Below are positions 35,763 through 44,465 of a DNA stretch of 64,000 bases, piece after piece. The DNA comes from Bradyrhizobium erythrophlei. Lineage in GTDB: Bacteria; Pseudomonadota; Alphaproteobacteria; Rhizobiales; Xanthobacteraceae. The notes beneath the pieces were generated by a model that was not told the origin of the DNA, made no database searches, and saw nothing but the letters and a program-made list of their open reading frames with translations. Where the stretch lies: NCBI RefSeq assembly GCF_900129505.1, contig NZ_LT670818.1, positions 4,435,001 through 4,499,000 on the forward strand, written 5' to 3'. Position numbers and translations under genes: made by a program. Each line of letters begins with the position of its first letter. The first letter of the stretch is position 1.

Positions 35763-36176
35763 ATGAGCCAACTCATCGTCCACGCCGGCGATTTCACGTT
35801 CCAGGCCCGCTTCGAGGAGCAATTGGCGCCCAAGACCTGCGCGGCCTTTCGTAAAGCCATGCCGTTCGAGAGCCAGGCCATCCATGTGCGCTGGAGCGGC
35901 GAGGGGGTCTGGATGCCGCTCGGAGATCTCGATTTCGGCGTCAGTTACGAGAACCACACCAGCTATCCCGCGCCCGGCCAGATCATCCTCTATCCCGGCG
36001 GGATCAGCGAAACCGAAATTCTGCTGGCCTATGGCGGCGTGCATTTTGCGAGCAAGATGGGACAGCTCGCCGGCAATCATTTCATCACGCTGACCTCGAA
36101 CCTGGAGAATTTGGCCACATTCGGCAAGACCGTGCTGTGGAAAGGCGCGCAGAAGATTCGCTTCGAGGAAGTGTAA
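35763..36176 (+). CDS. DUF3830-family cyclophilin-like protein
   Basis: The protein has 137 residues. MSQLIVHAGDFTFQARFEEQLAPKTCAAFRKAMPFESQAIHVRWSGEGVWMPLGDLDFGVSYENHTSYPAPGQIILYPGGISETEILLAYGGVHFASKMGQLAGNHFITL is the DUF3830 pattern, a small beta-barrel related to cyclophilin-like folds. No activity is established. It is the first gene of a tight unit with puuE (the next start codon follows its stop directly) and the HIU/OHCU enzyme, which points to a role in the urate-to-allantoin steps. Confidence 0.85.
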   Translation: MSQLIVHAGDFTFQARFEEQLAPKTCAAFRKAMPFESQAIHVRWSGEGVWMPLGDLDFGVSYENHTSYPAPGQIILYPGGISETEILLAYGGVHFASKMGQLAGNHFITLTSNLENLATFGKTVLWKGAQKIRFEEV

Positions 36177-37115
36177 GTGGCCGACGCCCGATATCCCCGG
36201 GATCTCCACGGCTACGGCCGCAACCCGCCCGATCCGCACTGGCCCGGCGACGCGCGGGTCGCGGTGCAGTTCGTGGTGAACTTCGAAGAGGGCGGCGAGA
36301 ACAACATCCTGCATGGCGACCGGGCGTCGGAGGCGTTCCTGTCCGACGTGCTGGGCGCGCAGCCCTGGCTCGGTCAGCGCCACGCCAATATCGAATCGAT
36401 GTTCGAATATGGTTCGCGTGCGGGCTTCTGGCGGCTGTGGCGGATATTTGCCGAGCGCAAGCTGCCCGCGACGGTGTTCGGCGTCGCGACCGCGCTGAAG
36501 CGCAATCCGCAGGTGGTCGCTGCGATGAAGGAGGCCGGCTGGGACATCGCCAGCCACAGCCTGCGATGGGTCGAGCACAAGGACATGTCGGAAACGGAGG
36601 AGCGCGCCGAGATCGCGGAAGCGATCCGCATCCATAGCGAGGCCACCGGTCAGCGCCCGCTCGGCTGGTACACCGGGCGCTCGTCCATCAATACGGTGAG
36701 GCTGGTGATGGAAGCGGGCGGCTTCCTCTATTCCTGCGATTCCTATGCCGACGATCTGCCGTACTGGATCAAGGGAGCGGCGGGACCGCACCTGGTCATT
36801 CCCTACAGCCTCGACGCCAACGACATGCGCTTTGTCAATCCGCAGGGGTTCGGTGGCGGCGACGAGTTTTTCACCTATCTGAAGGACAGCTTTGACGTGC
36901 TTTACGCGGAGGGCGAGACCGCGCCGAAGATGATGTCGATCGGCCTGCATTGCCGCGTCGTCGGACGTCCCGGGCGTGCGGCTTCCCTGATGCGGTTTCT
37001 CGACTACATCCAAAAGCACGAACGGGTCTGGGTGCCGACCCGGCTGCAGATTGCGCAGCACTGGCACGCCAATCTGTCCCATCTCGCCGCCGACGCCTTC
37101 GATATCGGACCGTGA
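36177..37115 (+). CDS. puuE: Allantoinase of the polysaccharide-deacetylase fold
   Basis: The protein has 312 residues, starting at GTG 36177 directly after the previous stop, with the ribosome binding site inside the upstream gene (GAGGAAGTG). The sequence RYPRDLHGYGRNPPDPHWPGDARVAVQFVVNFEEGGENNILHGD is characteristic of PuuE, and the NodB-like core (FGVATALKRNPQVVAAMKEAGWDIASHSLRWVEHKDMSETEERAEIAEAI) follows. It is a metal-independent, cofactor-free type of allantoinase that converts allantoin to allantoate. The product is the substrate of the amidohydrolase encoded at 56196. Cytoplasmic. Confidence 0.93.
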   Translation: MADARYPRDLHGYGRNPPDPHWPGDARVAVQFVVNFEEGGENNILHGDRASEAFLSDVLGAQPWLGQRHANIESMFEYGSRAGFWRLWRIFAERKLPATVFGVATALKRNPQVVAAMKEAGWDIASHSLRWVEHKDMSETEERAEIAEAIRIHSEATGQRPLGWYTGRSSINTVRLVMEAGGFLYSCDSYADDLPYWIKGAAGPHLVIPYSLDANDMRFVNPQGFGGGDEFFTYLKDSFDVLYAEGETAPKMMSIGLHCRVVGRPGRAASLMRFLDYIQKHERVWVPTRLQIAQHWHANLSHLAADAFDIGP

Positions 37116-37123
37116 GGGCGGAA

Positions 37124-38011
37124 ATGTCGCAAAAGACGCTCGCCGATCTCAATGCCTGCAGCAAGGACGACTTCGTCGCCGCACTCGCCAATATCTTCGA
37201 ATACTCGCCGTGGATCGCCGAACAGGCCGCCTCGGCGCGGCCGTTCGCCGGCGTGACATCATTGTTCGAAGCCATGAAGGCCGCGGTTGACCGCGCCGCG
37301 CCCGAGCTTCGCCTCGCTTTGATCAAGGCGCATCCCGATCTCGCCGACAAGACCCAGCGCGCCGCCGGCCTCACCGCGGAATCCGATGCCGAACAAAACA
37401 GCGTCGGCCTCGACCGGCTGTCGGACGCCGAATACCAGGCGTTCGAGCGCGTCAACAACGCCTACCGTTCGAAGTTCGGCTTTCCCTACATCGTCTGCGT
37501 CCGACGGCACACCAGGGATTCGATCCTGCGCGACTTCGAGCGCCGCTTGCCGAACGATGTGAGGTCGGAGATGCAGCGTTCGATCGCGGAGATCTGCCGG
37601 ATTGCCGCGTTGCGCCTCGACCAGCTCGTGGCGGGCGATGACCGCCTGCACGTGCAAGGGCGGCTGTCGACCCATGTGCTCGACACCCACAGCGGCAAGC
37701 CGGCGGCGGGGATCAGGATCGAACTCGTCGAACTCTCCGAGCTCGGCTTGAGCCGCGTCGTGACGCGCACGATCACGAACTCGGACGGCCGCACCGATCA
37801 GCCGCTGATCGGCGGCCGACCGGTTCCGATCGGCCGCTACGAACTGAATTTCAGCGTAGGCAGGTATTTTGCCGCCCGCCAGGTGCCGATGTCGGATCCG
37901 CCGTTCCTTGATCAAATCCCGCTGCGCTTTGCCGTGAGCGAGCCCGAAGGGCATCTGCACGTGCCGCTGCTGGTGACGCCGTGGAGCTATGCGACGTATC
38001 GGGGAAGCTGA
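37124..38011 (+). CDS. Fused OHCU decarboxylase / 5-hydroxyisourate hydrolase
   Basis: The protein has 295 residues from the ATG at 37124 after GAGGGCGGAA. Residues 1-170 are an OHCU decarboxylase (UraD): ANIFEYSPWIAEQAASARPF, ALIKAHPDLADKTQRAAGLTAESDAEQ with the HPDLADK motif, and FPYIVCVRRHTRDSIL. Residues 185-295 are a transthyretin-like HIU hydrolase: LSTHVLDTHSGKPAAGIRIELVEL and the C-terminal YRGS signature. The chain therefore does the two steps after PuuD, HIU to OHCU to (S)-allantoin, though the domain order is the reverse of the reaction order. Such fusions are known in bacteria and plants. Confidence 0.94.
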   Translation: MSQKTLADLNACSKDDFVAALANIFEYSPWIAEQAASARPFAGVTSLFEAMKAAVDRAAPELRLALIKAHPDLADKTQRAAGLTAESDAEQNSVGLDRLSDAEYQAFERVNNAYRSKFGFPYIVCVRRHTRDSILRDFERRLPNDVRSEMQRSIAEICRIAALRLDQLVAGDDRLHVQGRLSTHVLDTHSGKPAAGIRIELVELSELGLSRVVTRTITNSDGRTDQPLIGGRPVPIGRYELNFSVGRYFAARQVPMSDPPFLDQIPLRFAVSEPEGHLHVPLLVTPWSYATYRGS

Positions 38012-38021
38012 AGCTTCTCCA

Positions 38022-38104
38022 CGTCATTGCGAGCGAAGCGAAGCAATCCATGGCAGTGAACGGCACACTGGATTGCTTCGTCGCTACCGCCCCTCGCAAT
38101 GACG
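38022..38104. repeat. Long palindromic intergenic repeat (CATTGCGAGCGAAGC family)
   Basis: CGTCATTGCGAG (38022-38033) pairs with CTCGCAATGACG (38093-38104), and an inner arm GAAGCAATCCA pairs with TGGATTGCTTC. This is a widespread interspersed element in alphaproteobacteria. Here it lies between convergent operons and may terminate both. A half copy is found at 43212-43245. Confidence 0.75.
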
Positions 38105-38137
38105 GCGGCATGGGTGCCGCGTCCGCGCCGGGCCTTT

Positions 38138-40858
38138 TCAGCCGAACTTCTCCTGCAGCAGCGGCCAAAGCCGGTCCGGCTTGAACGGCACCGCGGTGAA
38201 GCGGATGCCGGTGGCGTCGGCGAGCGCGTTGCCGAGTGCGGCGGCCACCGGATTGTAGGGACTTTCGCTCATCGATTTCGCGCCCATCGGGCCGAGCGTG
38301 TCCGTTGTGTCGGCGAAGAACACCTCGGTGCGCGGAATGTCCGCGAATGACGGCAGGTGATAGTCGCGGAATTTGGGATTGACCACGCGGCCGCCGTCGT
38401 CGATCACCATCTCCTCGTACAGCGTGGCGCCGAGCGATTGCGCCACCCCGCCTTCGACCTGTCCGCGGCACTGCATCGGGTTGGCGACGCGCCCGGCGTC
38501 GGCGGCGTGCACGCTTTTGAGGATTTTGATCTCGCCGGTGGCCTTGTTCACGGCAACCCGAAACCCCTGCACGTTGAAGGCGACCGAGCGCGGCGTGCCC
38601 GCGGAAGTGCCGGTCGCGGAGAGAAGTTGTCCCTGCGCTCGCGCGGCTTCGGCGAGCTGGGCGTAGGACACAAGCCGCTTGCCGCAGATGGCAACATCGT
38701 TTTCGAGCGTGCAGGCCCCGGGATTGGTCTTGGTCGCAGCGGACGCAAAAACGCGCAGCACCTCGGCCAGATTTTCCGCCGCCGCCTGCGTCGCCCGTCC
38801 GGCGACGAAGGTGCCGGTAGAGCCGTAGGCGCCGGTGTCGTGGCCGCCATGCGCGGTGTCGGATTGCCTGAGGCGGATCTGATCGACGGTGGTCGCGAGC
38901 GCCGTCGCGGCGATCTGGCGGTGCACCGTCGAGGTGCCGTTGCCGAACTCGGCCGTGCCGACGGTCAGCTCGAACCCGCCGTCCTCGCGCAGCGAGATTG
39001 AGGCGTCCGCGATATGGCCGTCCGGCGGCACGGTATCGATCATGGTCAGCGCGATGCCGTCGCCGGTGAGCCAGTCGGCCGGGAGCTCGGTTTTCGGCGC
39101 GTCGGCCTGCATCGCGCGCTCGACCCAATCGAGGCACTGGTCGAGCCCGTAGGAGCCATAGAGCACGTCGGTATGCGAGGTGCCCGGAGGCGAGAGCATG
39201 GGATCGCCTGATTTGACGATATTGCGGCGGCGAATCTCGAACGGGCTGATGCCCAGGCCCCTGGCCAGTTCGTCGATCGCGGCTTCCACCGCGAACAACG
39301 TTTGCGGCAGGCCATAGCCCCGGAACGCGCCGGCGGGCACGGTGTTGGTGTAGGCGACGACGGCGTCGACCTTCTTGTTCGGGCAGTTATAGACCCCGAT
39401 CGACTCGCCGCAGCCATGAAACAGCACAGGTCCCGCATGATTGCCGTAGGCGCCGGTGTTGGAGAGCACGTCGAGCTGCAGCGCCGTCAGCTTTCCGTCC
39501 TTGTCGGCGCCGGCCTTGACGGAAACGCGCATGGGATGCCGGGTCGAGGTCGCGATGAACTGCTCCTCGCGGGTGAGTTCGAGTTTGACCGGCCGTCCGG
39601 TCTTCAGCGCGGCGAGCGCCAGGACATCCTCGACGAACATTTCCTGCTTGCCGCCGAAGCCGCCGCCGACGCGTTCGCAGAACACCCGCACCTTGTCGGG
39701 CGCGAGATCGAAAATCTCCGACAGCGCCCGCCGCGTCAGGAACGGCGTCTGCGTGCTGGAGCGCACATTCAGGACACCGTCGGAATCGACCCAGGCGAGC
39801 CCGCCATGGGTTTCCAGCGCGGCGTGCTGGACCCGCTGGGTGGTGAAGGTGCCCTCGTAGCTGACGGCGGAAGCGGCGAGTGCGCGCGCGACATCGCCAT
39901 ACTCGCCATGCGCCTCGGCCACGATGTTGCGGCGTGAATTGGTCACCCGCTGCTCCGGCGTCTTGTCGCCGTGAAGGACCGGCGCGCCGGGCGCGATCGC
40001 CTGCGCCGGATCGACCACCGCTGGAAGCACATCGTAGTCGACCTTGAGGCGGCGGCAGCCTTCTTCGGCGGCGGCCTCCGTCTCCGCGACCACGGCGGCC
40101 ACCTTCTGTCCGATGAAGCGCACGACATCGTCCAGCACGCGGGTGTCGTCCGGGTCCATCCAGGCCCTCTCGTGGCGGGCAGTGGAGAACAGTCTTTGCG
40201 GCGCGTCTTCCGGTGTCAGCACCGCGCGCACGCCAGGAACCGCCAGTGCCGCGCTCTTGTCGATCGAAATAATCCTGGCGTGGGGGTGCGGCGAGCGCAG
40301 CATCTTGATGTGCAGCAGGCCTTCGATTGACGTATCGAAGGTGTAGCGCGCTTCGCCGCGCACGATTTGCGGTCCGGCGGGCGCCGGCAGGCTGCGGCCG
40401 AATGCGGCACCGGCGGCGGCGTTCTCGATATTGGTCTTGCCGTCGAGCGCGTCTTCGATCGCGCGGTAGCCGGTACAGCGGCAGAGGTTTCCCTTCAGCG
40501 ACGCGCCGAGGTCCTGCCGCTGCGCCTGGTTCAGCGACGCGCAGGTCAGGATCATGCCGGCGGTGCAGAAGCCGCATTGAAATGCCTGCGCGTCGAGAAA
40601 CGCCTGCTGCATCGGATGCGTGCCGCCGTCGCCGGCGAGGCCCTCGATGGTGGTGACGGCGTGGCCCTCGGCGCGGAAGGCGGGGATCAGGCAGCTGTGC
40701 ACCGGCTCGCCGTCGAGCAGCACGGTGCAGGCACCGCAGTCGCCGGCGTCGCAACCCTTCTTGACGCCGAAATGCCCGAGCTCGCGCAGGAACGTTCGCA
40801 GGCACTGCCCGGCGCGCGGGCTTTGCGAGAACTCTCTGCCGTTGATCTCGAACGTCAT
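38138..40858 (-). CDS. Xanthine dehydrogenase, fused 2Fe-2S and molybdopterin subunits
   Basis: The protein has 906 residues from the ATG at 40858. Residues 1-145 are the iron-sulphur part: GVKKGCDAGDCGACTVLLDGEPVHSC for the plant-type cluster and QCGFCTAGMILTC...NLCRCTGY for the second cluster. After a short linker, residues 155-906 are the molybdenum-cofactor subunit: VRGEARYTFD, RVGGGFGGKQEMFVED, GAFRGYGLPQT, and the SESPYNPVAAALGNALADATG segment with the catalytic Glu. The FAD subunit is separate, 2 bases upstream. Normally the Fe-S subunit is fused with FAD or separate, so this Fe-S/Mo fusion is less common. It converts hypoxanthine/xanthine to urate, feeding PuuD. Confidence 0.9.
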   Translation of the reverse strand: MTFEINGREFSQSPRAGQCLRTFLRELGHFGVKKGCDAGDCGACTVLLDGEPVHSCLIPAFRAEGHAVTTIEGLAGDGGTHPMQQAFLDAQAFQCGFCTAGMILTCASLNQAQRQDLGASLKGNLCRCTGYRAIEDALDGKTNIENAAAGAAFGRSLPAPAGPQIVRGEARYTFDTSIEGLLHIKMLRSPHPHARIISIDKSAALAVPGVRAVLTPEDAPQRLFSTARHERAWMDPDDTRVLDDVVRFIGQKVAAVVAETEAAAEEGCRRLKVDYDVLPAVVDPAQAIAPGAPVLHGDKTPEQRVTNSRRNIVAEAHGEYGDVARALAASAVSYEGTFTTQRVQHAALETHGGLAWVDSDGVLNVRSSTQTPFLTRRALSEIFDLAPDKVRVFCERVGGGFGGKQEMFVEDVLALAALKTGRPVKLELTREEQFIATSTRHPMRVSVKAGADKDGKLTALQLDVLSNTGAYGNHAGPVLFHGCGESIGVYNCPNKKVDAVVAYTNTVPAGAFRGYGLPQTLFAVEAAIDELARGLGISPFEIRRRNIVKSGDPMLSPPGTSHTDVLYGSYGLDQCLDWVERAMQADAPKTELPADWLTGDGIALTMIDTVPPDGHIADASISLREDGGFELTVGTAEFGNGTSTVHRQIAATALATTVDQIRLRQSDTAHGGHDTGAYGSTGTFVAGRATQAAAENLAEVLRVFASAATKTNPGACTLENDVAICGKRLVSYAQLAEAARAQGQLLSATGTSAGTPRSVAFNVQGFRVAVNKATGEIKILKSVHAADAGRVANPMQCRGQVEGGVAQSLGATLYEEMVIDDGGRVVNPKFRDYHLPSFADIPRTEVFFADTTDTLGPMGAKSMSESPYNPVAAALGNALADATGIRFTAVPFKPDRLWPLLQEKFG

Positions 40859-40860
40859 GG

Positions 40861-41682
40861 TTACAGCAAGCCCTGCAGTTCGGCGCGGATTTCCTCGGCC
40901 AGCCGCAGCGTCATGTGCTTGCGCCAGGCCGGCTTGCCGTGGACGTCGTCGTGATAGAGCGCGTCGGGAATGTGATGCAGCAGCGCCTCGCGAAGTTCTT
41001 TGGTCTGGGGGATCGCGGCAAAGCACAATTGAACGGGCCGCGTCGTCGACGCCGTCACCGTCATCGTCAGATCGCCGGCGCTGCCGATGCTGCCGATCAA
41101 CAGCGCGGCCGAGCGGCCGACCGGAGTCAGCGAGATCTGGCGAAACGCCGAACGCCGCTTTAGCGCGGCCAGCGGAAGATCGATCTGCCGCAGCAGATCG
41201 CCGGACGCCAGCACGTTGCGCTGGTTGCCGATCACGAAATCGGAAACGCCGATCTTCTGCTCACCGCCGCCCGTCTTCCAGATCGTGCAGACGCCGCCAA
41301 GCGCCGATGTCAGCGAGATCATCGGCCCGGCCGGCAGTGACATGCAGAGATTGCCGCCGACGGTGGCGGTCTTCCATATCTTGAACGAGGCGAGAAAGGC
41401 GCGGCAGCATTGATTGATCAAGGGCGAGGCGAGCCAGTCCGGCGGGCAGGCCAGCGCGTCGAGCTGCGCGACCGTGCAGGTGGCGGCGATCGAGAGCCCG
41501 CTGTCGCTGATGGTCAGCGCCGGCCATTTCAAGTCGCTGAGATCGATCAGCCGGGTCAGGTGGGCCTGCGGCTCGGAGAACAGCCAGGTGCCGCCTGCGA
41601 GCCAAGCATCGCCTGCCGTCCAAACGGGCAATTGCGCCCGCGAGCTCGGGCGCGCGACTTTCTCAATCGTGTTCAGATCCAT
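40861..41682 (-). CDS. Xanthine dehydrogenase FAD-binding subunit
   Basis: The protein has 273 residues from the ATG at 41682 (MDLNTIEKVARPSSRAQLPVWTAGDAWLAGGTWLF); an in-frame TTG 10 codons upstream is less likely. The FAD_binding_5 motifs are WLAGGTWL and the diagnostic TATVGGNLCMSLPAGPMI, followed by a CO-dehydrogenase flavoprotein C-terminal domain. Its stop is 2 bases before the start of the fused Fe-S/Mo subunit, so they are translated together and assemble in the cytoplasm. It is divergent from the 8-oxoguanine-deaminase-like gene. Confidence 0.9.
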   Translation of the reverse strand: MDLNTIEKVARPSSRAQLPVWTAGDAWLAGGTWLFSEPQAHLTRLIDLSDLKWPALTISDSGLSIAATCTVAQLDALACPPDWLASPLINQCCRAFLASFKIWKTATVGGNLCMSLPAGPMISLTSALGGVCTIWKTGGGEQKIGVSDFVIGNQRNVLASGDLLRQIDLPLAALKRRSAFRQISLTPVGRSAALLIGSIGSAGDLTMTVTASTTRPVQLCFAAIPQTKELREALLHHIPDALYHDDVHGKPAWRKHMTLRLAEEIRAELQGLL

Positions 41683-41854
41683 GGATAGTACAGTACTTTC
41701 AACGAGATGCAACTTTCAGTAAGAAGTCTTGCAAGACCGACGCCAACTCTTCCATGGATGGGGCTGGTCCTCGAATTGCAAGGATAGCGTTCGAGTGGCG
41801 GTGTATTTTCCGATTTCTGTTCGTGGGAGTCTGTTCTTGGGAGATGGTAGGAGC

Positions 41855-43198
41855 ATGGAGCCAGCGCGGGCAATCTGGATTAAGGATCCCCTCGGCATCC
41901 TCGCCGATGGCGCGGAGCGCGGCATCGTCGTCCAGCAGGGGAAGATCGTCGAACTGGTGCCGAAAGGCGGCCAGCCCAGGACGCCGGCGGCGTTTTTCGA
42001 GGCCGGCGACCATGTGGTGCTGCCTGGGCTGATCAATACCCACCATCATTTCTACCAAACGCTGACGCGGGCGCTGCCGGCGGCGCTCGACCGTGAATTG
42101 TTCCCATGGCTGCAGGCGCTCTATCCGGTATGGGCGCGGCTGACGCCCGAGGCGCTCGATCTCGGCGTCACGGTGGCGATGTCGGAGCTGTTGCTGTCAG
42201 GCTGCACCACCACGACCGATCACCATTATGTGTTTCCCGTAGGGCTGGAGGACGCCGTCGATATCGAGGTCGGCGTCGCCAAGCGGCTTGGCCTGCGTGT
42301 GCTGCTGACGCGCGGCTCGATGAACCGTTCGCAGCGCGACGGCGGATTGCCGCCGGACAGCGTGGTGCAGGATGAAGACACCATTCTCGCCGACAGCGAG
42401 CGCGTGGTGGCAAAACATCACCAGCGCGGCGAAGACGCCATGGTGCAGATCGCGCTGGCGCCGTGCTCGCCGTTCTCGGTGACGACCTCGCTGATGCGCG
42501 CGACCGCTGACCTGGCCGACAGGCTCGATGTCCGCCTGCATACCCATCTCGCGGAGACCGAGGACGAGAACAGATTCTGCGAGCAGATCTACGGTTGCCG
42601 GCCGCTCGATTATCTTGAGCAATGCGGCTGGCTCAACGCGCGGACCTGGCTTGCGCATGGCATTCATTTCAACGCCGCCGAGATGAAGCGGCTTGGCAAG
42701 GCCAGGACCACCATCAGCCATTGCGCCTGCAGCAATCAGTTGCTCGCGTCGGGCAGCTGTCCGATCTGCGACATGGAGGAAGCGGGCGTCGGAATAGGGC
42801 TCGGCGTCGACGGCTCGGCCTCGAACGATGCATCCAATCTGATGCAGGAGGTGCGCGCGGCATTCCTGCTGCAGCGGGCGCGCTACGGCGTCGGCCGCGT
42901 CAGCCACAAGGACGCGCTGCGCTGGGCGACAAAGGGATCGGCGGCCTGCGTCGGCCGGCCCGAGCTCGGCGAGATTGCGGTAGGGAAGGCCGCCGATCTC
43001 GCGTTGTTCAGGCTCGACGAATTGCGTTTCTCCGGCCACGGCGATCCGCTGGCGGCGCTGGTGTTGTGTGGCGCGCATCGCGCCGACCGGGTGATGGTCG
43101 GCGGCAAATGGGTGGTCGCCGACGGCACGATCCCCGGGCTCGATGTGTCAGATCTGATCCGCCGCCACAGCGCCGCGGCGCGCGCAATGCAGGCGTAG
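41855..43198 (+). CDS. 8-oxoguanine deaminase-like amidohydrolase
   Basis: The protein has 447 residues from the ATG at 41855 after TAGGAGC; the frame is open another 42 codons upstream without family character. It belongs to the amidohydrolase superfamily (TRZ/ATZ): metal ligands in NTHHHFYQTLTRALP (about 66-72), the HTHLAETEDENRFCEQ block, LAHGIHF, and the catalytic Asp in GLGVDGSASND. The HHHFYQTLTRA pattern is that of characterised bacterial 8-oxoguanine deaminases, which convert 8-oxoguanine to urate. Other purine or triazine deaminases are possible. Being divergent from xanthine dehydrogenase, it gives a second route into urate. Confidence 0.85.
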   Translation: MEPARAIWIKDPLGILADGAERGIVVQQGKIVELVPKGGQPRTPAAFFEAGDHVVLPGLINTHHHFYQTLTRALPAALDRELFPWLQALYPVWARLTPEALDLGVTVAMSELLLSGCTTTTDHHYVFPVGLEDAVDIEVGVAKRLGLRVLLTRGSMNRSQRDGGLPPDSVVQDEDTILADSERVVAKHHQRGEDAMVQIALAPCSPFSVTTSLMRATADLADRLDVRLHTHLAETEDENRFCEQIYGCRPLDYLEQCGWLNARTWLAHGIHFNAAEMKRLGKARTTISHCACSNQLLASGSCPICDMEEAGVGIGLGVDGSASNDASNLMQEVRAAFLLQRARYGVGRVSHKDALRWATKGSAACVGRPELGEIAVGKAADLALFRLDELRFSGHGDPLAALVLCGAHRADRVMVGGKWVVADGTIPGLDVSDLIRRHSAAARAMQA

Positions 43199-43211
43199 CA
43201 AGCAGGCAGGC

Positions 43212-43245
43212 TGGGTTGCTTCGTCGCAAGGGCTTCTCGCCATGA
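43212..43245. repeat. Half copy of the CATTGCGAG-type repeat
   Basis: GGGTTGCTTCGTCGC followed by CTCGCCATGACG resembles the right half of the element at 38022-38104, with two or three changes. No left half is present. Confidence 0.45.
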
Positions 43246-43260
43246 CGAACCAAAAATAAA

Positions 43261-43286
43261 GGGTCCGGGCGTTGGTGCCCGGACCC
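43261..43286 (-). terminator. Strong rho-independent terminator of the BMP transporter operon
   Basis: GGGTCCGGGC (43261-43270) pairs perfectly with GCCCGGACCC (43277-43286), with a 6-base loop. On the minus strand a T-rich tail (TTTATTTTTGG) follows, so it ends the leftward operon. In the other direction the tail is poorer (TCCGGTCTTTT) but may also stop the deaminase transcript. Confidence 0.88.
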
Positions 43287-43311
43287 TCCGGTCTTTTCGA
43301 ATGCGCGGGCC

Positions 43312-44391
43312 TTACTTGCCTGGCATCTTGTCGTCGATGCCCTTGACGTAGAAGTTCATGCCGAGGACCTGGCCATCGGCGAGATGATCGCCGCCTTTGC
43401 ATTCAACTTCCTTGCCGTCCTGGCCGACGACCGGGCATTTGAACGGCTGCAGCTTGCCGGAGGTGAGGGCGGCCTGGGTATCCTCAGCCATCTTTTTGAC
43501 GTCGTCGGGCATGTTGGTGTAGGGCGCCATCTGGAACATCTTGGTCTCGAGACCGCCCCAGGTGTCCTCTTCCTTCCACTTGCCGTCGAGCTCGGCTTTG
43601 ACGCGTTCGATGTAATAGGGCGCCCAGGTGTCGAGGATCGAGGTCAGCTGCGCCTTGGGTCCGAACTTGATCATTTCGGAATCCTGTCCGAACGCGAACT
43701 TGCCGCGCTCGTTGGCGACCTGCATCGGCGCCGGGCTGTCGGTGTGCTGCATGATCACGTCGGCTCCCTGGTCGAGCAGCGCCTTGGCGGCGTCGGCTTC
43801 CTTGCCTGGGTCGAACCACGAATTCACCCAGATGATCTTGACCTTGATGTTGGGATTGACCGTCTGCGCGCCGATCATGGTGGAGTTGATGCCGGAGACG
43901 ACTTCCGGGATTGGGAACGAACCGATGTAACCGAGCACACCCGCCTTCGACATCTTGGCCGCGATCTGGCCCTGGATGTAGCGGCCCTGATACCAGCGCG
44001 CCGAATAGGTCGACATGTTCTTGTCGCGCTTGTAGCCCGAGCAGTGCTCGAAATGCACGTTGGGATATTTCTTGGCCACCTTCAGCGTTGGATCCATATA
44101 GCCGAACGAGGTGGTGAAGATCAGCTTGTTGCCGGCGCGAACGAGCTGTTCGATGGCGCGCTCGGCATCGGGGCCTTCAGGGACGTTTTCGAGAAAGGTG
44201 GTTTCGATCTTGTCGCCGAGTTCCTTGGCGAGCTCCGCGCGGGCAAGGTCGTGCTGATAGGTCCAGCCGAGGTCGCCGACCGGGCCGAGATAGATGAAGC
44301 CGACCTTCAATTTGTCGGCGGCCGAGGCACCACTGCTGATACCACCCGCGAGCAGCAGCGCGGCGGCGACCGCAAATAATGTTTTTCTCAT
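43312..44391 (-). CDS. BMP-family ABC transporter substrate-binding protein (set 1)
   Basis: The protein has 359 residues from the ATG at 44391. The signal peptide (MRKTLFAVAAALLLAGGISSGASAAD) is followed by the BMP/PnrA fold: KLKVGFIYLGPVGDLGWTYQHDLARAELAKELGDKIETTFLENVPEGPDAERAIEQLVRAGNKLIFTTSFGYMDP, GYIGSFPIPEVVSGINS and DVIMQHTDSPAPMQVANERG. The family binds purine nucleosides or bases. It is the last gene of the leftward operon ATPase-permease-permease-binding protein, directly before the terminator at 43261. The ligand is inferred to be a purine from the neighbourhood. Confidence 0.92.
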   Translation of the reverse strand: MRKTLFAVAAALLLAGGISSGASAADKLKVGFIYLGPVGDLGWTYQHDLARAELAKELGDKIETTFLENVPEGPDAERAIEQLVRAGNKLIFTTSFGYMDPTLKVAKKYPNVHFEHCSGYKRDKNMSTYSARWYQGRYIQGQIAAKMSKAGVLGYIGSFPIPEVVSGINSTMIGAQTVNPNIKVKIIWVNSWFDPGKEADAAKALLDQGADVIMQHTDSPAPMQVANERGKFAFGQDSEMIKFGPKAQLTSILDTWAPYYIERVKAELDGKWKEEDTWGGLETKMFQMAPYTNMPDDVKKMAEDTQAALTSGKLQPFKCPVVGQDGKEVECKGGDHLADGQVLGMNFYVKGIDDKMPGK

Positions 44392-44465
44392 CGTCAATCT
44401 CCAAACAGTCGGGGGGAACGACAGTCCAGGACGCGGCGCCCCATCGCGCACGCCCGGATATGAAA

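Noticed and set aside
36950..37123. Longer start for the fused HIU/OHCU enzyme inside puuE
   Set aside because: The extra 58 residues are puuE sequence in another frame; the ATG at 37124 has a ribosome binding site and matches the family N-terminus.
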